A DNA stretch of 64,000 nt from Phycisphaerales bacterium PN19_bin_20 (GCA_021173225.1 JAJOLK010000003.1:141418-205417); one strand, 5' to 3'. Shown: positions 25,713 through 35,820, counted from the stretch's first letter. Numbers and translations are program-made. The notes: a model not told the origin generated them from the sequence alone.

Positions 25713-25843
25713 AGGGTGATGCGCGAATTCGCCGCGAGGTAATGCGCGAGCTGGGCCCAAAGTGGCGTCCGAGAACCCCTCGCGCGAGCGCACGGTCAGT
25801 TGCGGGCGTGCGGCGGGGTGGCTGACGGGCCGATGCAAGCCCT

Positions 25844-26842
25844 ATGCGCGCGCTGCGATTTGATGGACAAGCTGTGGTGCTGGACAAGTCTGCGGCCGAG
25901 CCTGTGGCGGCGGCTGGCGAGGCGGTGGTGATCCCTGTGGTCATGGCCGGCAGCGCTGCTGATTGGCCGCTGGGCGGCGAGGCGGGACGCGTGCTGGGGC
26001 ACGAGTTTGTGGGCGTGGTCGAGCGCGTTGAGCAGCCGGGGGCTGAGCCGGGCTTCAAGCACGCGCTGGTGGGGCAGCGTGTGGTGGCGAGCGTGAGTGT
26101 TTCTTGCGGTGCGTGCGAGCTGTGCCGCAAGGGGCTGGGGCCGCACTGCCGCGGACGCAAGATGCTTGGTTTGCCGGGCGCGGGCGGGCGTGACGGCTGC
26201 TTTGCCGACCGTGTGGTGGTGCCGACGCGCAACTTGCACGTAGTGCCAGCGGGGCTGAGCGACGAGGTGGCCGTGTTTGCGGAGCCGGTGGCGTCCGCGC
26301 TTCACGCCAAAGCGTGCTTCCGGCCCGAGGGGCGGCCATACATCACGGTGCTGGGCGAGAGCGCGATGGGCTTGCTGGTGGTCCAGGTCATGGCGCGCCT
26401 GAACGCGAGTGTGCGGCTGGTAGGGACCGACCCCGCGCGGCTATCGCTGTGCGATCGCTGGGGCGTCAAGCAGCGGGCGCTGGCGGAGGTGGGCTTGCGC
26501 GGCGATCAGGACGTGGTGATTGAGTGTACAGGGACGGCGCGCGGGCTAAGCACGGCGCTGGGCATGGTGCGGCCGCGCGGGCGGATCATTTTAAAGCAGG
26601 CGTTTACCGGCGGCGGAGCGGGTGAGAGTGTGCCCGAGAATGTGGACCTTTCGCCGGCGATTGCCAGCGAGGTGGAGATCATCGGAAGCCGCTGCGGGAA
26701 TATCGCTGACGCGCTGGCGGCGCTGGCGCGGGGCGAGGTGGATATCTCGCCCCTGGTGGCGCGACGCGGGCGGCTGGCCGAAGGCGCGGCGCTGCTGGCG
26801 GGGGTGCGCGGCGGGTACCAGTCTGTGCTTTTGGCGGCGTAA
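25844..26842 (+). CDS. Zinc-type MDR alcohol dehydrogenase lacking one catalytic zinc ligand
   Basis: A 332-residue medium-chain dehydrogenase/reductase. GHEFVGVVERV, the structural-zinc Cys cluster CGACELCRKGLGPHC (four Cys) and the Rossmann segment YITVLGESAMGLLVVQVMARL are clear. The first catalytic zinc ligand, normally a Cys near residue 37-40 in an SG(I/V)CGTD motif, is replaced: the segment reads VVMAGSAADWPLGG. The residues corresponding to His (GHEF) and Glu (AEPVASALHA) remain. The enzyme may thus bind the catalytic zinc weakly or act differently. It is followed 23 bases later by truB, probably one transcript. Confidence 0.88.
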   Translation: MRALRFDGQAVVLDKSAAEPVAAAGEAVVIPVVMAGSAADWPLGGEAGRVLGHEFVGVVERVEQPGAEPGFKHALVGQRVVASVSVSCGACELCRKGLGPHCRGRKMLGLPGAGGRDGCFADRVVVPTRNLHVVPAGLSDEVAVFAEPVASALHAKACFRPEGRPYITVLGESAMGLLVVQVMARLNASVRLVGTDPARLSLCDRWGVKQRALAEVGLRGDQDVVIECTGTARGLSTALGMVRPRGRIILKQAFTGGGAGESVPENVDLSPAIASEVEIIGSRCGNIADALAALARGEVDISPLVARRGRLAEGAALLAGVRGGYQSVLLAA

Positions 26843-26865
26843 AGCCCGTGCGTAGCGTTGCCGCG

Positions 26866-27675
26866 ATGAGCGATGAAGCGAGTGATAGTTTGTCAGCGGG
26901 GCCGAAGCCCGCGGCACTACCGGCGGCACTACCGGCGGCACTACTGGGGGTAACACCGGCCGGCGCGGCAAGCCCGTGCGGGCTGCTGGTGATCGACAAG
27001 CCTTTAGGCCTGACGTCGATGGACGTGTGCCGACGTGTGCGGTGGCGGCTGGTGCAGGCCGGCGCGCCCAAGCGTGTGAAGGTCGGGCACGGCGGCACCC
27101 TGGACCCGCTGGCGACGGGCGTGCTGGTGGTGATGGTCGGCAAGGCGACGCGCCTGTGCGAGCGGGTGATGGCGGGCCAGAAGGCGTACGAGACCAGCGT
27201 GGACCTATCGGCGTTCAGCACCACTGACGACGCAGAGGGCGAGCGGACGGCGGTGACGCCGGACGGCGGCCCGCCGACGCGCGAGCGCGTTGAGCGGGTC
27301 TGCGCGGGGTTTGTAGGAACGATCATGCAGAGGCCGCCGGCATACTCGGCGATCAAGCTGGGCGGGCGGCGGGCGTATGACATGGCGCGGGCGGGCGAGG
27401 TGGTCCAGATCCAGGCCCGCCCGGTGGTGGTCCACGCGGTGCGGGTGTGCGGGTATGAATATCCGAGCCTGACGCTGTCGATTGACTGCGGCCGGGGCGT
27501 GTACGTGCGGTCATTGGCGCGTGACATCGGGCTGGCGCTGGGCACCGGCGGTTATCTCACGGCCCTTCGCCGCACGCGCGTGGGACGGTGGACGATCGAC
27601 CAGGCGCGAACCCTGGCCGGGATGCCGGAGAAGCTCGAGCAGCAAGACTTGCTGGAGGTGCCGGGGCCAGAGTGA
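26866..27675 (+). CDS. truB: tRNA pseudouridine-55 synthase TruB
   Basis: A 269-residue TruB, which makes pseudouridine 55 in the T-loop of tRNAs. The domain starts GLLVIDKPLGLTSMDVCRRV near residue 35, and the catalytic Asp lies in VGHGGTLDPLATGVL. FVGTIMQRPPAYSAIKLGGRRAYDMARAG and CGRGVYVRSLARDIGLALG follow as expected. ATG 26866 is chosen; a GTG at 26848 in the same frame is an alternative. An N-terminal Ala/Pro/Leu repeat (three copies of a PAAL-type unit encoded by a 12-base repeat near 26918-26950) precedes the catalytic domain. Confidence 0.94.
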   Translation: MSDEASDSLSAGPKPAALPAALPAALLGVTPAGAASPCGLLVIDKPLGLTSMDVCRRVRWRLVQAGAPKRVKVGHGGTLDPLATGVLVVMVGKATRLCERVMAGQKAYETSVDLSAFSTTDDAEGERTAVTPDGGPPTRERVERVCAGFVGTIMQRPPAYSAIKLGGRRAYDMARAGEVVQIQARPVVVHAVRVCGYEYPSLTLSIDCGRGVYVRSLARDIGLALGTGGYLTALRRTRVGRWTIDQARTLAGMPEKLEQQDLLEVPGPE

Positions 27676-27781
27676 GCGATGAGCGGTGAGCAATGTCCGT
27701 CGGCCGATGACCGATGAAGGTTGAGCCGTCGGCCCCTTGGCCGATTGGAAAACCCGCCCTCCGAAGGATAAAGGCGACGGC

Positions 27782-28300
27782 TTAGGCCTTCTCGATCGTC
27801 GCGATCAGACCTTTGGAGGCGAACTGATCGCGATAGAGCTCGGCGAGCTCTTGGTGCGTGACGGCGACAAGTGCCAGGCCTGAGCGGTGCGCCTCGATCA
27901 TCACGCCGAGGGCCTTGCGGGTCGGCAGGTGGACAATCTGCACGATCGACTGGACGACAAACATCATCTCGTTGTGCTCGTCGTTGTGGAGCAGAACCTT
28001 GTACTGGTCGAGCGGCTTGCGCTCAGGGGGCGCCTTGGCGGGCGCGGGCGCTTGCGCGGTGGCCTGTGCGCCGGGGGTGGCGCCGGGGGTGGCGCTGGGG
28101 GTGGAGCCGGGGGTCGCGGTGGGCGCGGCCTGCTCGTTTGGCCCAGGGGTCGAGGGGGGCGCGTCAACTTGCGGCGCCTGCTCGGTCTCGGCACCGCGTG
28201 GCGATGTGGCACGTGACGATGAAGCGCGTGGCGGTTGAACCTGAGCCAACTTGGTGGCCGGTCTTGAAGCCGCAGAGGGCGGGAATGGCTGGTTGGTCAT
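27782..28300 (-). CDS. clpS: ClpS adaptor with an unusually long N-terminal extension
   Basis: A 172-residue protein whose last roughly 80 residues are a ClpS domain, the adaptor that delivers N-degron substrates to ClpAP-type proteases. LDQYKVLLHNDEHNEMMFVV carries the Asn-Asp pair that binds the substrate N-terminus, and VMIEAHRSGLALVAV carries the conserved His. About 95 residues of Pro/Ala/Thr/Gln-rich sequence precede the domain, partly a TPGATPG-type repeat, whereas normal ClpS has only about 20-30 residues before it. No clpA is adjacent. It lies downstream of ctaB and SCO1 on the same strand, with 116 bases between. Confidence 0.93.
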   Translation of the reverse strand: MTNQPFPPSAASRPATKLAQVQPPRASSSRATSPRGAETEQAPQVDAPPSTPGPNEQAAPTATPGSTPSATPGATPGAQATAQAPAPAKAPPERKPLDQYKVLLHNDEHNEMMFVVQSIVQIVHLPTRKALGVMIEAHRSGLALVAVTHQELAELYRDQFASKGLIATIEKA

Positions 28301-28416
28301 GGCTTAACTCGGATATTGGCCGGCGTTTCGAGTGGCACAGACCAATGAGTGTAGGTCTGGGGCCGGGGCTTGCGCGCGTGAAGGGCGTAGGTCGCCTGCC
28401 TCAGCGTGGGCCTGCC

Positions 28417-29112
28417 TTAGCGCGAGGCACTCAGGAACTTGCGGGCCGCGCCGACGGCGTGGTCTTTGAGCATGGTGAGCTCTTCGGGCTTCTGGCTGTT
28501 GTACCAGCCCAGGACGGTCCCGTCGGGCCCGACGAGGAAGAAGTTGACGCTGTGGTAGATGTTGGCCATCTCGGTGCCAGCGGAGGTCTGGATCTTTTCT
28601 TCGGGGCGGTCTTCGACAAACTGCATGAGGTCGTTGGCGAAAATGGCGCGTCCGATGTTGCGGACCGGCTTGCCGGGGGCGGGCAGCTCGGTGAGGAACG
28701 TCCAGTTGCTGGTGTCGATCTTGAAGCGGATGTTGATGTAATCGGTCAGCACGGCGGGCGTGTCGTTGGCGGCGTCGATCGAGAAGCTGGCGAACCGGAC
28801 GCCGGTGCCAGCGAGCTTCTTCTGCAGCTCTTGGAGCTTGCCGGTCATGACCGGGCACGCCAGAGGGCAGTTGGTGAAGAAGAAGTCAACGATCGTGACG
28901 TGAGACTCGATGACGTCGGCCCGGGTGCGGGCGGCGCCGGTCTGGTCGATGAGCTCAAAGGGCGGGATGACCAGCGTGGGCTTGTTGGGGGATGCATCGG
29001 CGCCGTTGAGCGCGGCGGCGGCGGGCATGTTGCCGACGTAGACCAGCGCGCCGATGCCGAAGACAAGTCCCAGCAGCCCGAGCCCGAACATGGCGTACAT
29101 GAGCTTCTTCAT
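28417..29112 (-). CDS. SCO1/SenC-family copper chaperone for cytochrome oxidase
   Basis: A 231-residue membrane-anchored protein: one N-terminal helix (MYAMFGLGLLGLVFGIGALVYV), then a thioredoxin-like SCO domain. The copper-binding CxxxC is in FTNCPLACPVM, and the distal His is in NIYHSVNFFLVGPDG. SCO proteins deliver copper to the CuA site of cytochrome c oxidase subunit II. The gene lies 30 bases downstream of ctaB (heme O synthase), a classical assembly pairing. The oxidase subunits themselves are not in the window. Confidence 0.93.
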   Translation of the reverse strand: MKKLMYAMFGLGLLGLVFGIGALVYVGNMPAAAALNGADASPNKPTLVIPPFELIDQTGAARTRADVIESHVTIVDFFFTNCPLACPVMTGKLQELQKKLAGTGVRFASFSIDAANDTPAVLTDYINIRFKIDTSNWTFLTELPAPGKPVRNIGRAIFANDLMQFVEDRPEEKIQTSAGTEMANIYHSVNFFLVGPDGTVLGWYNSQKPEELTMLKDHAVGAARKFLSASR

Positions 29113-29142
29113 GGTGTGTGCCTTTTCAGAGGCGGGGTGACG

Positions 29143-30327
29143 CTAAATCAGCGAGCGAACAAGGACCTCGGCGACCATCGCCAGCAGCAGCAGCGGCAGG
29201 TGGACGATGGAGGCGAGGAAGACGGTGCGGGCGGTGGTGCGTTGCAGCCCGACGCGAAGGGCTTGGACCATCAGTCGGAGGCAGAGGACGGCGAAGGCGG
29301 TGCCGCTGACGACCGCGACGGCGAAGTAGGGCCAGCCGAGGACGGTGGGCGTGCCGACATCCGAGCCGCGGAGCGCGAGCCAGGGCAAAAGCGTGGCGGG
29401 CACAAGGCCCAGGCCGGTGAGGGCGATGGTCACGCCGGTCCAGCGGCCTGTCGGGTCATACCACGGCAGCATGCGGTGCCCGCCGGCGGCGTAGTCATCC
29501 TTGTACATCCAGGCGATCGCCATGAAGTGCGGAAGCTGCCAGATGAACATCAGCGCAAACAGCGACCATCCGCCGAGCGAGGCCTCGCCCGTAAGGGCCG
29601 CGTGCCAAGTGGAAGCAGCGCTGTTGTTGGTCGCGCCGTGGCTGATCGCGGCGTGAGCGGCGCACCAGCCGATGAGCGGGGGCAGCGCGCCAGGGACGGC
29701 ACCGATGAGCGTGTTGATCGGCGTCAGCGGCTTGCTGGGCGTGTAAAGCAAAACGTAGATGAGGATGGTGGCGAGGGCTACCAGCGCGGCGGCGAGGCCG
29801 CTGAGCAGCGCAAGAACGCCGACGCCCAGCAGGCTCATAACCAGCCCGGCGACGAGGGCCGCGCCGACGCTGATGCGTCCAGTGGGCAGCGGCCTGCCGC
29901 AGGTGCGGGGCATTTTGGCGTCGCGTGCGCGCTCCCACCACTGGTTCAGCGCGTTGGCACCGCCAGCGGCAAGGACCGTGCCCACGATGCAACCCAGGGC
30001 TGAGAGGCCGACGTCAAGTGTGAGCGCGGCGTGCCAAGGGTTCGCGCCCAGCTGGGTACTAGCGCCGATCTGGCTGTTGTTCAACTGGTTGGTCAGGCCC
30101 GCGAAGGTCGCGGCAGAGAGGACGAAGCCGACGCCCGAGGTCAGCGCGACCAGGCGGGTAATGCGCGGCTTGCTGAGTTCAATGACGTTGGCGACAAGGC
30201 CGACAGGTTGGTCGGCACGCGAGCCAGTGATCGGTACGACGACCGAGCGCGCGGTCACACCCGCAACAGCGGGGGATGGGCTGGCCAGGCCGGCGGCGGC
30301 CGCGGACTGGCGTGCGGGCAAGGGCAT
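29143..30327 (-). CDS. ctaB: Protoheme IX farnesyltransferase (heme O synthase)
   Basis: A 394-residue UbiA-family prenyltransferase that farnesylates heme B to heme O for heme-copper oxidases. The first prenyl-pyrophosphate motif is visible as NALNQWWERARDAKM followed by RTCGRPLPTGRIS, and several membrane helices follow. ATG 30327 is chosen; the frame is open upstream but the extension is Arg-rich and overlaps tRNA-Arg upstream sequence. About 50 residues of Ala/Val/Ser-rich sequence precede the first helix. It is co-oriented with SCO1, which begins 30 bases after the stop. Confidence 0.93.
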   Translation of the reverse strand: MPLPARQSAAAAGLASPSPAVAGVTARSVVVPITGSRADQPVGLVANVIELSKPRITRLVALTSGVGFVLSAATFAGLTNQLNNSQIGASTQLGANPWHAALTLDVGLSALGCIVGTVLAAGGANALNQWWERARDAKMPRTCGRPLPTGRISVGAALVAGLVMSLLGVGVLALLSGLAAALVALATILIYVLLYTPSKPLTPINTLIGAVPGALPPLIGWCAAHAAISHGATNNSAASTWHAALTGEASLGGWSLFALMFIWQLPHFMAIAWMYKDDYAAGGHRMLPWYDPTGRWTGVTIALTGLGLVPATLLPWLALRGSDVGTPTVLGWPYFAVAVVSGTAFAVLCLRLMVQALRVGLQRTTARTVFLASIVHLPLLLLAMVAEVLVRSLI

Positions 30328-30540
30328 GAAGGATCGTTGCGGCCTGAGCGTAGAAATTCCAGTCTGGCAGCACGCCGAGGGGTCAAGAGGGCCGAATGTT
30401 TGAGGGCGAGATGAGATGTGGCGCGGGATGGGGGATGTGGGGGGGGCAGTTCGCGGGTCATAGGGAACGAAGTTCTCCCCGCGGTTACGGCGCCGTGGGT
30501 CGCGCATCGGTTGCAGGCCACGGCGTAAAGTTTCCGCGTC

Positions 30541-30614
30541 GTCCCCGTGGCGCAACTGGACAGCGCTCCCGTCTTCTAAATGGGTGGTTGGTGGTTCGAG
30601 TCCACCCGGGGACG
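30541..30614 (+). tRNA. tRNA-Arg (anticodon TCT)
   Basis: A complete cloverleaf of 74 bases. The acceptor GTCCCCG (30541-30547) pairs with CGGGGAC (30607-30613), with G as discriminator. The anticodon arm CCCGT-CTTCTAA-ATGGG has TCT in the anticodon position, which reads AGA/AGG. The T-arm is GGTGG-TTCGAGT-CCACC. CCA is not encoded. It lies between ctaB and the terC-like gene, both on the other strand. Confidence 0.95.
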
Positions 30615-30621
30615 CTTGGCT

Positions 30622-31719
30622 TTATTGTGCGGCGGGGGGCGCGCTCTCTGGTTCTTTGCGCAGCAGGCTGGCGCCGATGCCCACAAGTAGGCAGGTGCCG
30701 ATGACGCCCAATGACCAGGCGGTCTCGATGTGCAGGCCCTGCCAGTGGGTGTGGTTGCCTGCCGCGTCTGTGCCTGTGGGGATGAACTTGAGCGGGGGCG
30801 TGAGGACCATTTTGATGCCAATGAAAATCAGCACGACCGCCAAGGCGATCTTGAGGTAGCGGAAGGCGCTGATGAGGCTGGCGATGGCGAAGTAGAGGCT
30901 CCGCAGGCCGAGGATCGCGAAGACGTTGGCAGCGAAGATGATAAAGGTGGTGCGGCTCTGGCCAAAGGCGGCGGGAACGCTGTCAACGGCAAAGACGATG
31001 TCGGTGGCCTCGACCACGCAGAGGACCAGAAACAGCGGGGTGGCCATGAGAGCGCCGACCTTCAGCGGCTTGCCGGTGTGGCCTTTGTCCCAGACGTCGT
31101 CGAGCCCGTGCCGTGCGAAGAAGCGGTCGCCGTGGAGGTTGTCGGTGACTGGTAAGAACAGTCGTGCCGCGCGGAGTGCGAGCGACTTTGAGGGGTCGTA
31201 GTGCTCGTCTTGGGTGAGCATTTTGTAGGCGGTGTAGAGCAGAATGAGGCCGAAGACAATCAGCACAGGCTGGAAGGCGGCCACGAGCGAGGAGGCGGTG
31301 CCGATCATCAGCGCGCGGAAGACCAGCGCCCCCATGATGCCCCAGAACAGCACACGGTGCTGGTGCTGAGCGGGGACCTTAAAGTGCGCGAACACCAGCG
31401 TGAAGACGAACAGGTTGTCGACGCTCATCGAGTACTCAAGAACCCAGACGCTAAGGTACTCGCCGACGGCGGCGGCACCGGTCATGGGTTTGCCGGCGAA
31501 GGTCGTAGCGGCGTCGCCCATCAGCCCGTGCTGGTAGACCTCGTAGATAACTAGCGAGAAAAGCAGGCCGAGGGCCGCGAACACGCCGGTCATGACCAGG
31601 GCCTTCTTGGGCGGCACCGCTTGGTTGCGCTTAGAGACAACAAAGAGATCAATTAACAAGATGACGATGACAAGCAAAATCAGGCCGGCCCAGAGCATCA
31701 CAGGCACGGAGGGGAGCAT
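30622..31719 (-). CDS. TerC-family membrane protein (Alx-like)
   Basis: A 365-residue integral membrane protein of the TerC/Alx family, with about nine predicted helices. The conserved acidic helix motifs are EYSMSVDNLFVFTLVF and VVEATDIVFAVDSVPAAF, each with the paired acidic residues thought to bind metal. Members act in manganese export, tellurite resistance or alkaline-induced responses. ATG 31719 is chosen because the first helix begins directly after it. No yybP-ykoY-type riboswitch was recognised upstream. The gene ends 7 bases from tRNA-Arg on the opposite strand. Confidence 0.9.
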   Translation of the reverse strand: MLPSVPVMLWAGLILLVIVILLIDLFVVSKRNQAVPPKKALVMTGVFAALGLLFSLVIYEVYQHGLMGDAATTFAGKPMTGAAAVGEYLSVWVLEYSMSVDNLFVFTLVFAHFKVPAQHQHRVLFWGIMGALVFRALMIGTASSLVAAFQPVLIVFGLILLYTAYKMLTQDEHYDPSKSLALRAARLFLPVTDNLHGDRFFARHGLDDVWDKGHTGKPLKVGALMATPLFLVLCVVEATDIVFAVDSVPAAFGQSRTTFIIFAANVFAILGLRSLYFAIASLISAFRYLKIALAVVLIFIGIKMVLTPPLKFIPTGTDAAGNHTHWQGLHIETAWSLGVIGTCLLVGIGASLLRKEPESAPPAAQ

Positions 31720-31782
31720 GACAGAGCGTATCCGGAGCAGGGTGCGGGCTCGGTGATGATCGCAACGACCAAGCAATCTTGA

Positions 31783-32085
31783 TTATCTGGCGGGCTCGGG
31801 GCGTGGGCCACCGGCGCGTGGACGGGCGGGGCGTGTGGTTGTGCGAGAGTCGCATGGGTCTTTGATGGCGGTGATGTGCAGGTAGGAAACGGTGGCGGAC
31901 TTATCAGAGCGGGGCTGAGCGATAAAGACCGTGGTCTTCATCACCACGGCCAGATCGGGCGCGAGCACGGGGTGGCCAATGCCGATGCTGGCGCGGACGA
32001 CGAAGGGGAGGAACGGCTCGGCGGTGAGGTACTCTCGGACCGTCTCGAAGATCACGACGCAAGGCCAGCACGGTGGGCTGGTCAC
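31783..32085 (-). CDS. Small conserved planctomycete-type protein
   Basis: A 100-residue protein with a GTG start (a second GTG lies at 32055). The central part reads FETVREYLTAEPFLPFVVRA, then a segment with HPVLAPDLAVVMKTTVFIA and SYLHITAI. This matches the pattern of small proteins abundant in planctomycete genomes: a short helix, PF-x-PF, then a beta-rich half with a conserved HPE/HPD-like site. Their function is unknown. It lies upstream of terC on the same strand (64 bases). The C-terminal 22 residues are Arg/Pro-rich. Confidence 0.6.
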   Translation of the reverse strand: MTSPPCWPCVVIFETVREYLTAEPFLPFVVRASIGIGHPVLAPDLAVVMKTTVFIAQPRSDKSATVSYLHITAIKDPCDSRTTTRPARPRAGGPRPEPAR

Positions 32086-32228
32086 GGGGCACCAGCGGGC
32101 GTGGCGGGTGTGGCGGGTGTGGCTTGTACGCGCGCCGGGATGGTAGGGTAGCGATTCAGGAGGGGGGTTTTCTCGCTGAGGTTATGGGAGGTTCCTTCAC
32201 GAGGCTGTAGTGGCGTTACGCTTTACGC

Positions 32229-33086
32229 ATGCACAGAGGATTCCGCGAGGTCATTTCGCACGCAGAGATGTGCGTCCGTGAGAAGACGAGCCTTCAGAAG
32301 GGTATGAACTTTCGCGTAGGCAACGGTCGGGGAGTGGACGCCAAGGGGGTTGCTGTCCAGCCCTACTGCGTCATTTTGATGTCTGTTCGAAGGGGCGCGC
32401 CTTACCAGGATCAGTGGTACAATGAGGGCGAGCACGCGGGGTTGCTGGAGTACGAGGGGCATGACCGGGCCCGCAAGGTGAGCGAGTGGCTGCGCAACGT
32501 GGTGGGCGACCCCAAGCAGGTTGATCAGCCGCTGACGCTCGCCTCGGGCAGACCCACAGACAATGGCAAGTTCTTCGCCGCGGCTCAAGCCTTTGTGGCT
32601 GGGGCGGCCCCGGCAGAAGTGGTCTAGGTGTACGAGAAGATCATCAACGGTGTGTGGTCTGACCGCGGGCGATACGAGCTCGTCGACGCGTCAGCAAAGT
32701 CGGTACCGGTGACCGGTCGCCGGCACAGTTCGAGCTCATCGACCCGCACGGTTCTGCGTTTCTTCCTGCGCCCGGCGGCCACACCAGATGTCTCCACGCC
32801 CCAAGAGCAGCTCGCACTTTCGATCGGTCGCCAGATCCCGACCGCGGTGAAGGTCGCGGTCTTCAAACGCGACCAAGGCCGCTGCGTGCAGTGCGGCGCG
32901 ACCGACAACCTGCACTTCGACCATGACCTGCCGCATAGCAAAGGTGGCAGCAGCTTGACTGAGGCCAACGTGAAGCTGTTGTGCGCACGGCACAACCTCC
33001 AGAAGTCTGACAAAATCGTGACACTGGGCCCATTGCTGGGCCCACTCGTCGCGGCATTTCTCGCACAGGCCCGACGTGGGGCTTAG
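32229..33086 (+). pseudogene. SRA-like-HNH endonuclease gene interrupted by an in-frame amber codon
   Basis: Two consecutive open stretches lie in the same frame: 32229-32624, then TAG 32625-32627, then 32628-33083 ending TAG/TGA-type at 33086. The first part (RRGAPYQDQWYNEGEHAGLL...EYEGHD...PTDNGKFF) and the start of the second (VYEKIINGVWSDRGRYELVDA) together resemble one domain like the SRA/YDG-type modules found before HNH nucleases in modification-dependent (type IV-like) restriction enzymes. The second part ends with a full HNH motif: CVQCGATDNLHFDHDLPHSK, then ...NVKLLCARHNLQKSDK. GTG 32628 could restart the second half. It may be a recent nonsense mutation, a read-through gene or an assembly error. 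Confidence 0.7.
32628..33086 (+). CDS. HNH endonuclease half downstream of the amber codon
   Basis: The 152-residue downstream product if translation restarts at GTG 32628. It has a complete HNH nuclease motif, with Cys-x2-Cys and a second Cys/His pair for structural zinc, and HFDHDLPHSKGGS with the catalytic His. In isolation it has no recognition domain apart from the remaining half of the SRA-like module. No ribosome site is evident ahead of GTG 32628. Translation would therefore depend on coupling to the upstream part or on stop-codon read-through. Confidence 0.55.
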   Translation: MYEKIINGVWSDRGRYELVDASAKSVPVTGRRHSSSSSTRTVLRFFLRPAATPDVSTPQEQLALSIGRQIPTAVKVAVFKRDQGRCVQCGATDNLHFDHDLPHSKGGSSLTEANVKLLCARHNLQKSDKIVTLGPLLGPLVAAFLAQARRGA

Positions 33087-33161
33087 CGCCGGTGGCGGGG
33101 GTGCTCACCGCGAAGCAACACGCGGCTGATCAGCGCAGACCGCGGTGGTCCGCAACCCCTA

Positions 33162-34938
<1,777 letters not shown>

Positions 34939-35643
34939 ATGAACAGTGCTCAAGACCCCTTCCAGGTGCAGGTCCAGAAGCTCAAGGCCGACATGGTCGC
35001 CCAAGGCGTGCGCGTGCGCGAGCTGGTCGGTGCCTCGATGGACGCGGTCTTCGTGCGCGACCTTGAAGCGGCCCGGCGTGCCATCGCCCTTGACGAGCAG
35101 GTAGACCGCGTGGACGTAGAGCTGGAGAAGGCCTGCGTTGATCTGCTGACGCGCGCCACCGGCGTGGGCGCGCAGCTAGAGCCCGGGCAGCTCCGCTCGG
35201 TGCTGATGATCGTCAAGGTCAATAATGAGCTAGAGCGGATCGCCGATGTCGGCGTGAGTATCGGCGAGATGTGCGGGGTCTTCGCGGCGCAGGGGCAGGC
35301 CCTGCCCTCGACCTTCCGAGTGCTGGCCAACAGCTCGCTGGGGATGCTGCGTGACGCCGTGACGAGTTTGGACCGGCTCGACCCCGAGCTGGCGCGGGTC
35401 GTGCTGCTGAGCGAAGAGACGGTGCTCAAGTTCAAGCACGCGCTGGTGCGTGACGTGCAGCAGCAAGTCAGCCAGGGCAAGATGTCGGTAGACTTGGCGG
35501 GCGCGCTGCACGACGTAGCGATGCAGTGCGTCAACATCGCCGACCACTGCACCAACATCGCCGAGCAGGTCATGTATACCGTGACCGGCAAGATCGTGCG
35601 GCATATGCAGGGCCACTGGGAAGAGGTCAACCTTCCGGGCTGA
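34939..35643 (+). CDS. PhoU-family phosphate regulator
   Basis: A 234-residue all-helical PhoU-domain protein with two three-helix repeats. The metal-binding acidic motifs are visible as VNNELERIADVGVSIGEM and NIADHCTNIAEQVMYTV. PhoU represses phosphate-starvation signalling and modulates phosphate uptake. ATG 34939 is chosen because homology begins there, though the frame continues upstream. No pst or phoBR genes are adjacent, which is unusual for PhoU. With ppk1 elsewhere in the window, it adds to a phosphate theme but not to a shared operon. Confidence 0.9.
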   Translation: MNSAQDPFQVQVQKLKADMVAQGVRVRELVGASMDAVFVRDLEAARRAIALDEQVDRVDVELEKACVDLLTRATGVGAQLEPGQLRSVLMIVKVNNELERIADVGVSIGEMCGVFAAQGQALPSTFRVLANSSLGMLRDAVTSLDRLDPELARVVLLSEETVLKFKHALVRDVQQQVSQGKMSVDLAGALHDVAMQCVNIADHCTNIAEQVMYTVTGKIVRHMQGHWEEVNLPG

Positions 35644-35662
35644 AGCACGGCCGAGTGGTCAG

Positions 35663-35679
35663 AACCAAAGGCTTTGGTT
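35663..35679. terminator. Candidate terminator hairpin after the PhoU-like gene
   Basis: AACCAAA (35663-35669) pairs perfectly with TTTGGTT (35673-35679) around GGC. It is 20 bases after the PhoU stop and lies between converging genes. No T-run follows, so the function is uncertain. The rest of 35680-35820 is a low-complexity CCTCCGCG/CCGCCGCG-type run. Confidence 0.35.
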
Positions 35680-35820
35680 CGCGCAGGGCAGGATTTCCTC
35701 CCGCCGTCGGTCTGCAGGCCAGACTCTTACCGCCCCTCCGCGTTCCTCCGCGCTCCTCCGCGCCCCTCCGCGCCCCGCCGCACCGCCGCGCACTGCCGCG
35801 CGCCGCCGTGAGCCTCACCC

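Noticed and set aside
27871..30003. 710-residue plus-strand open frame across clpS, SCO1 and ctaB
   Set aside because: It spans three well-supported genes on the opposite strand and has no recognisable domain.
32628..33086. HNH protein considered as an independent complete gene
   Set aside because: It is kept as a possible product, but the conserved domain continues in frame upstream of the TAG, which favours one interrupted gene.
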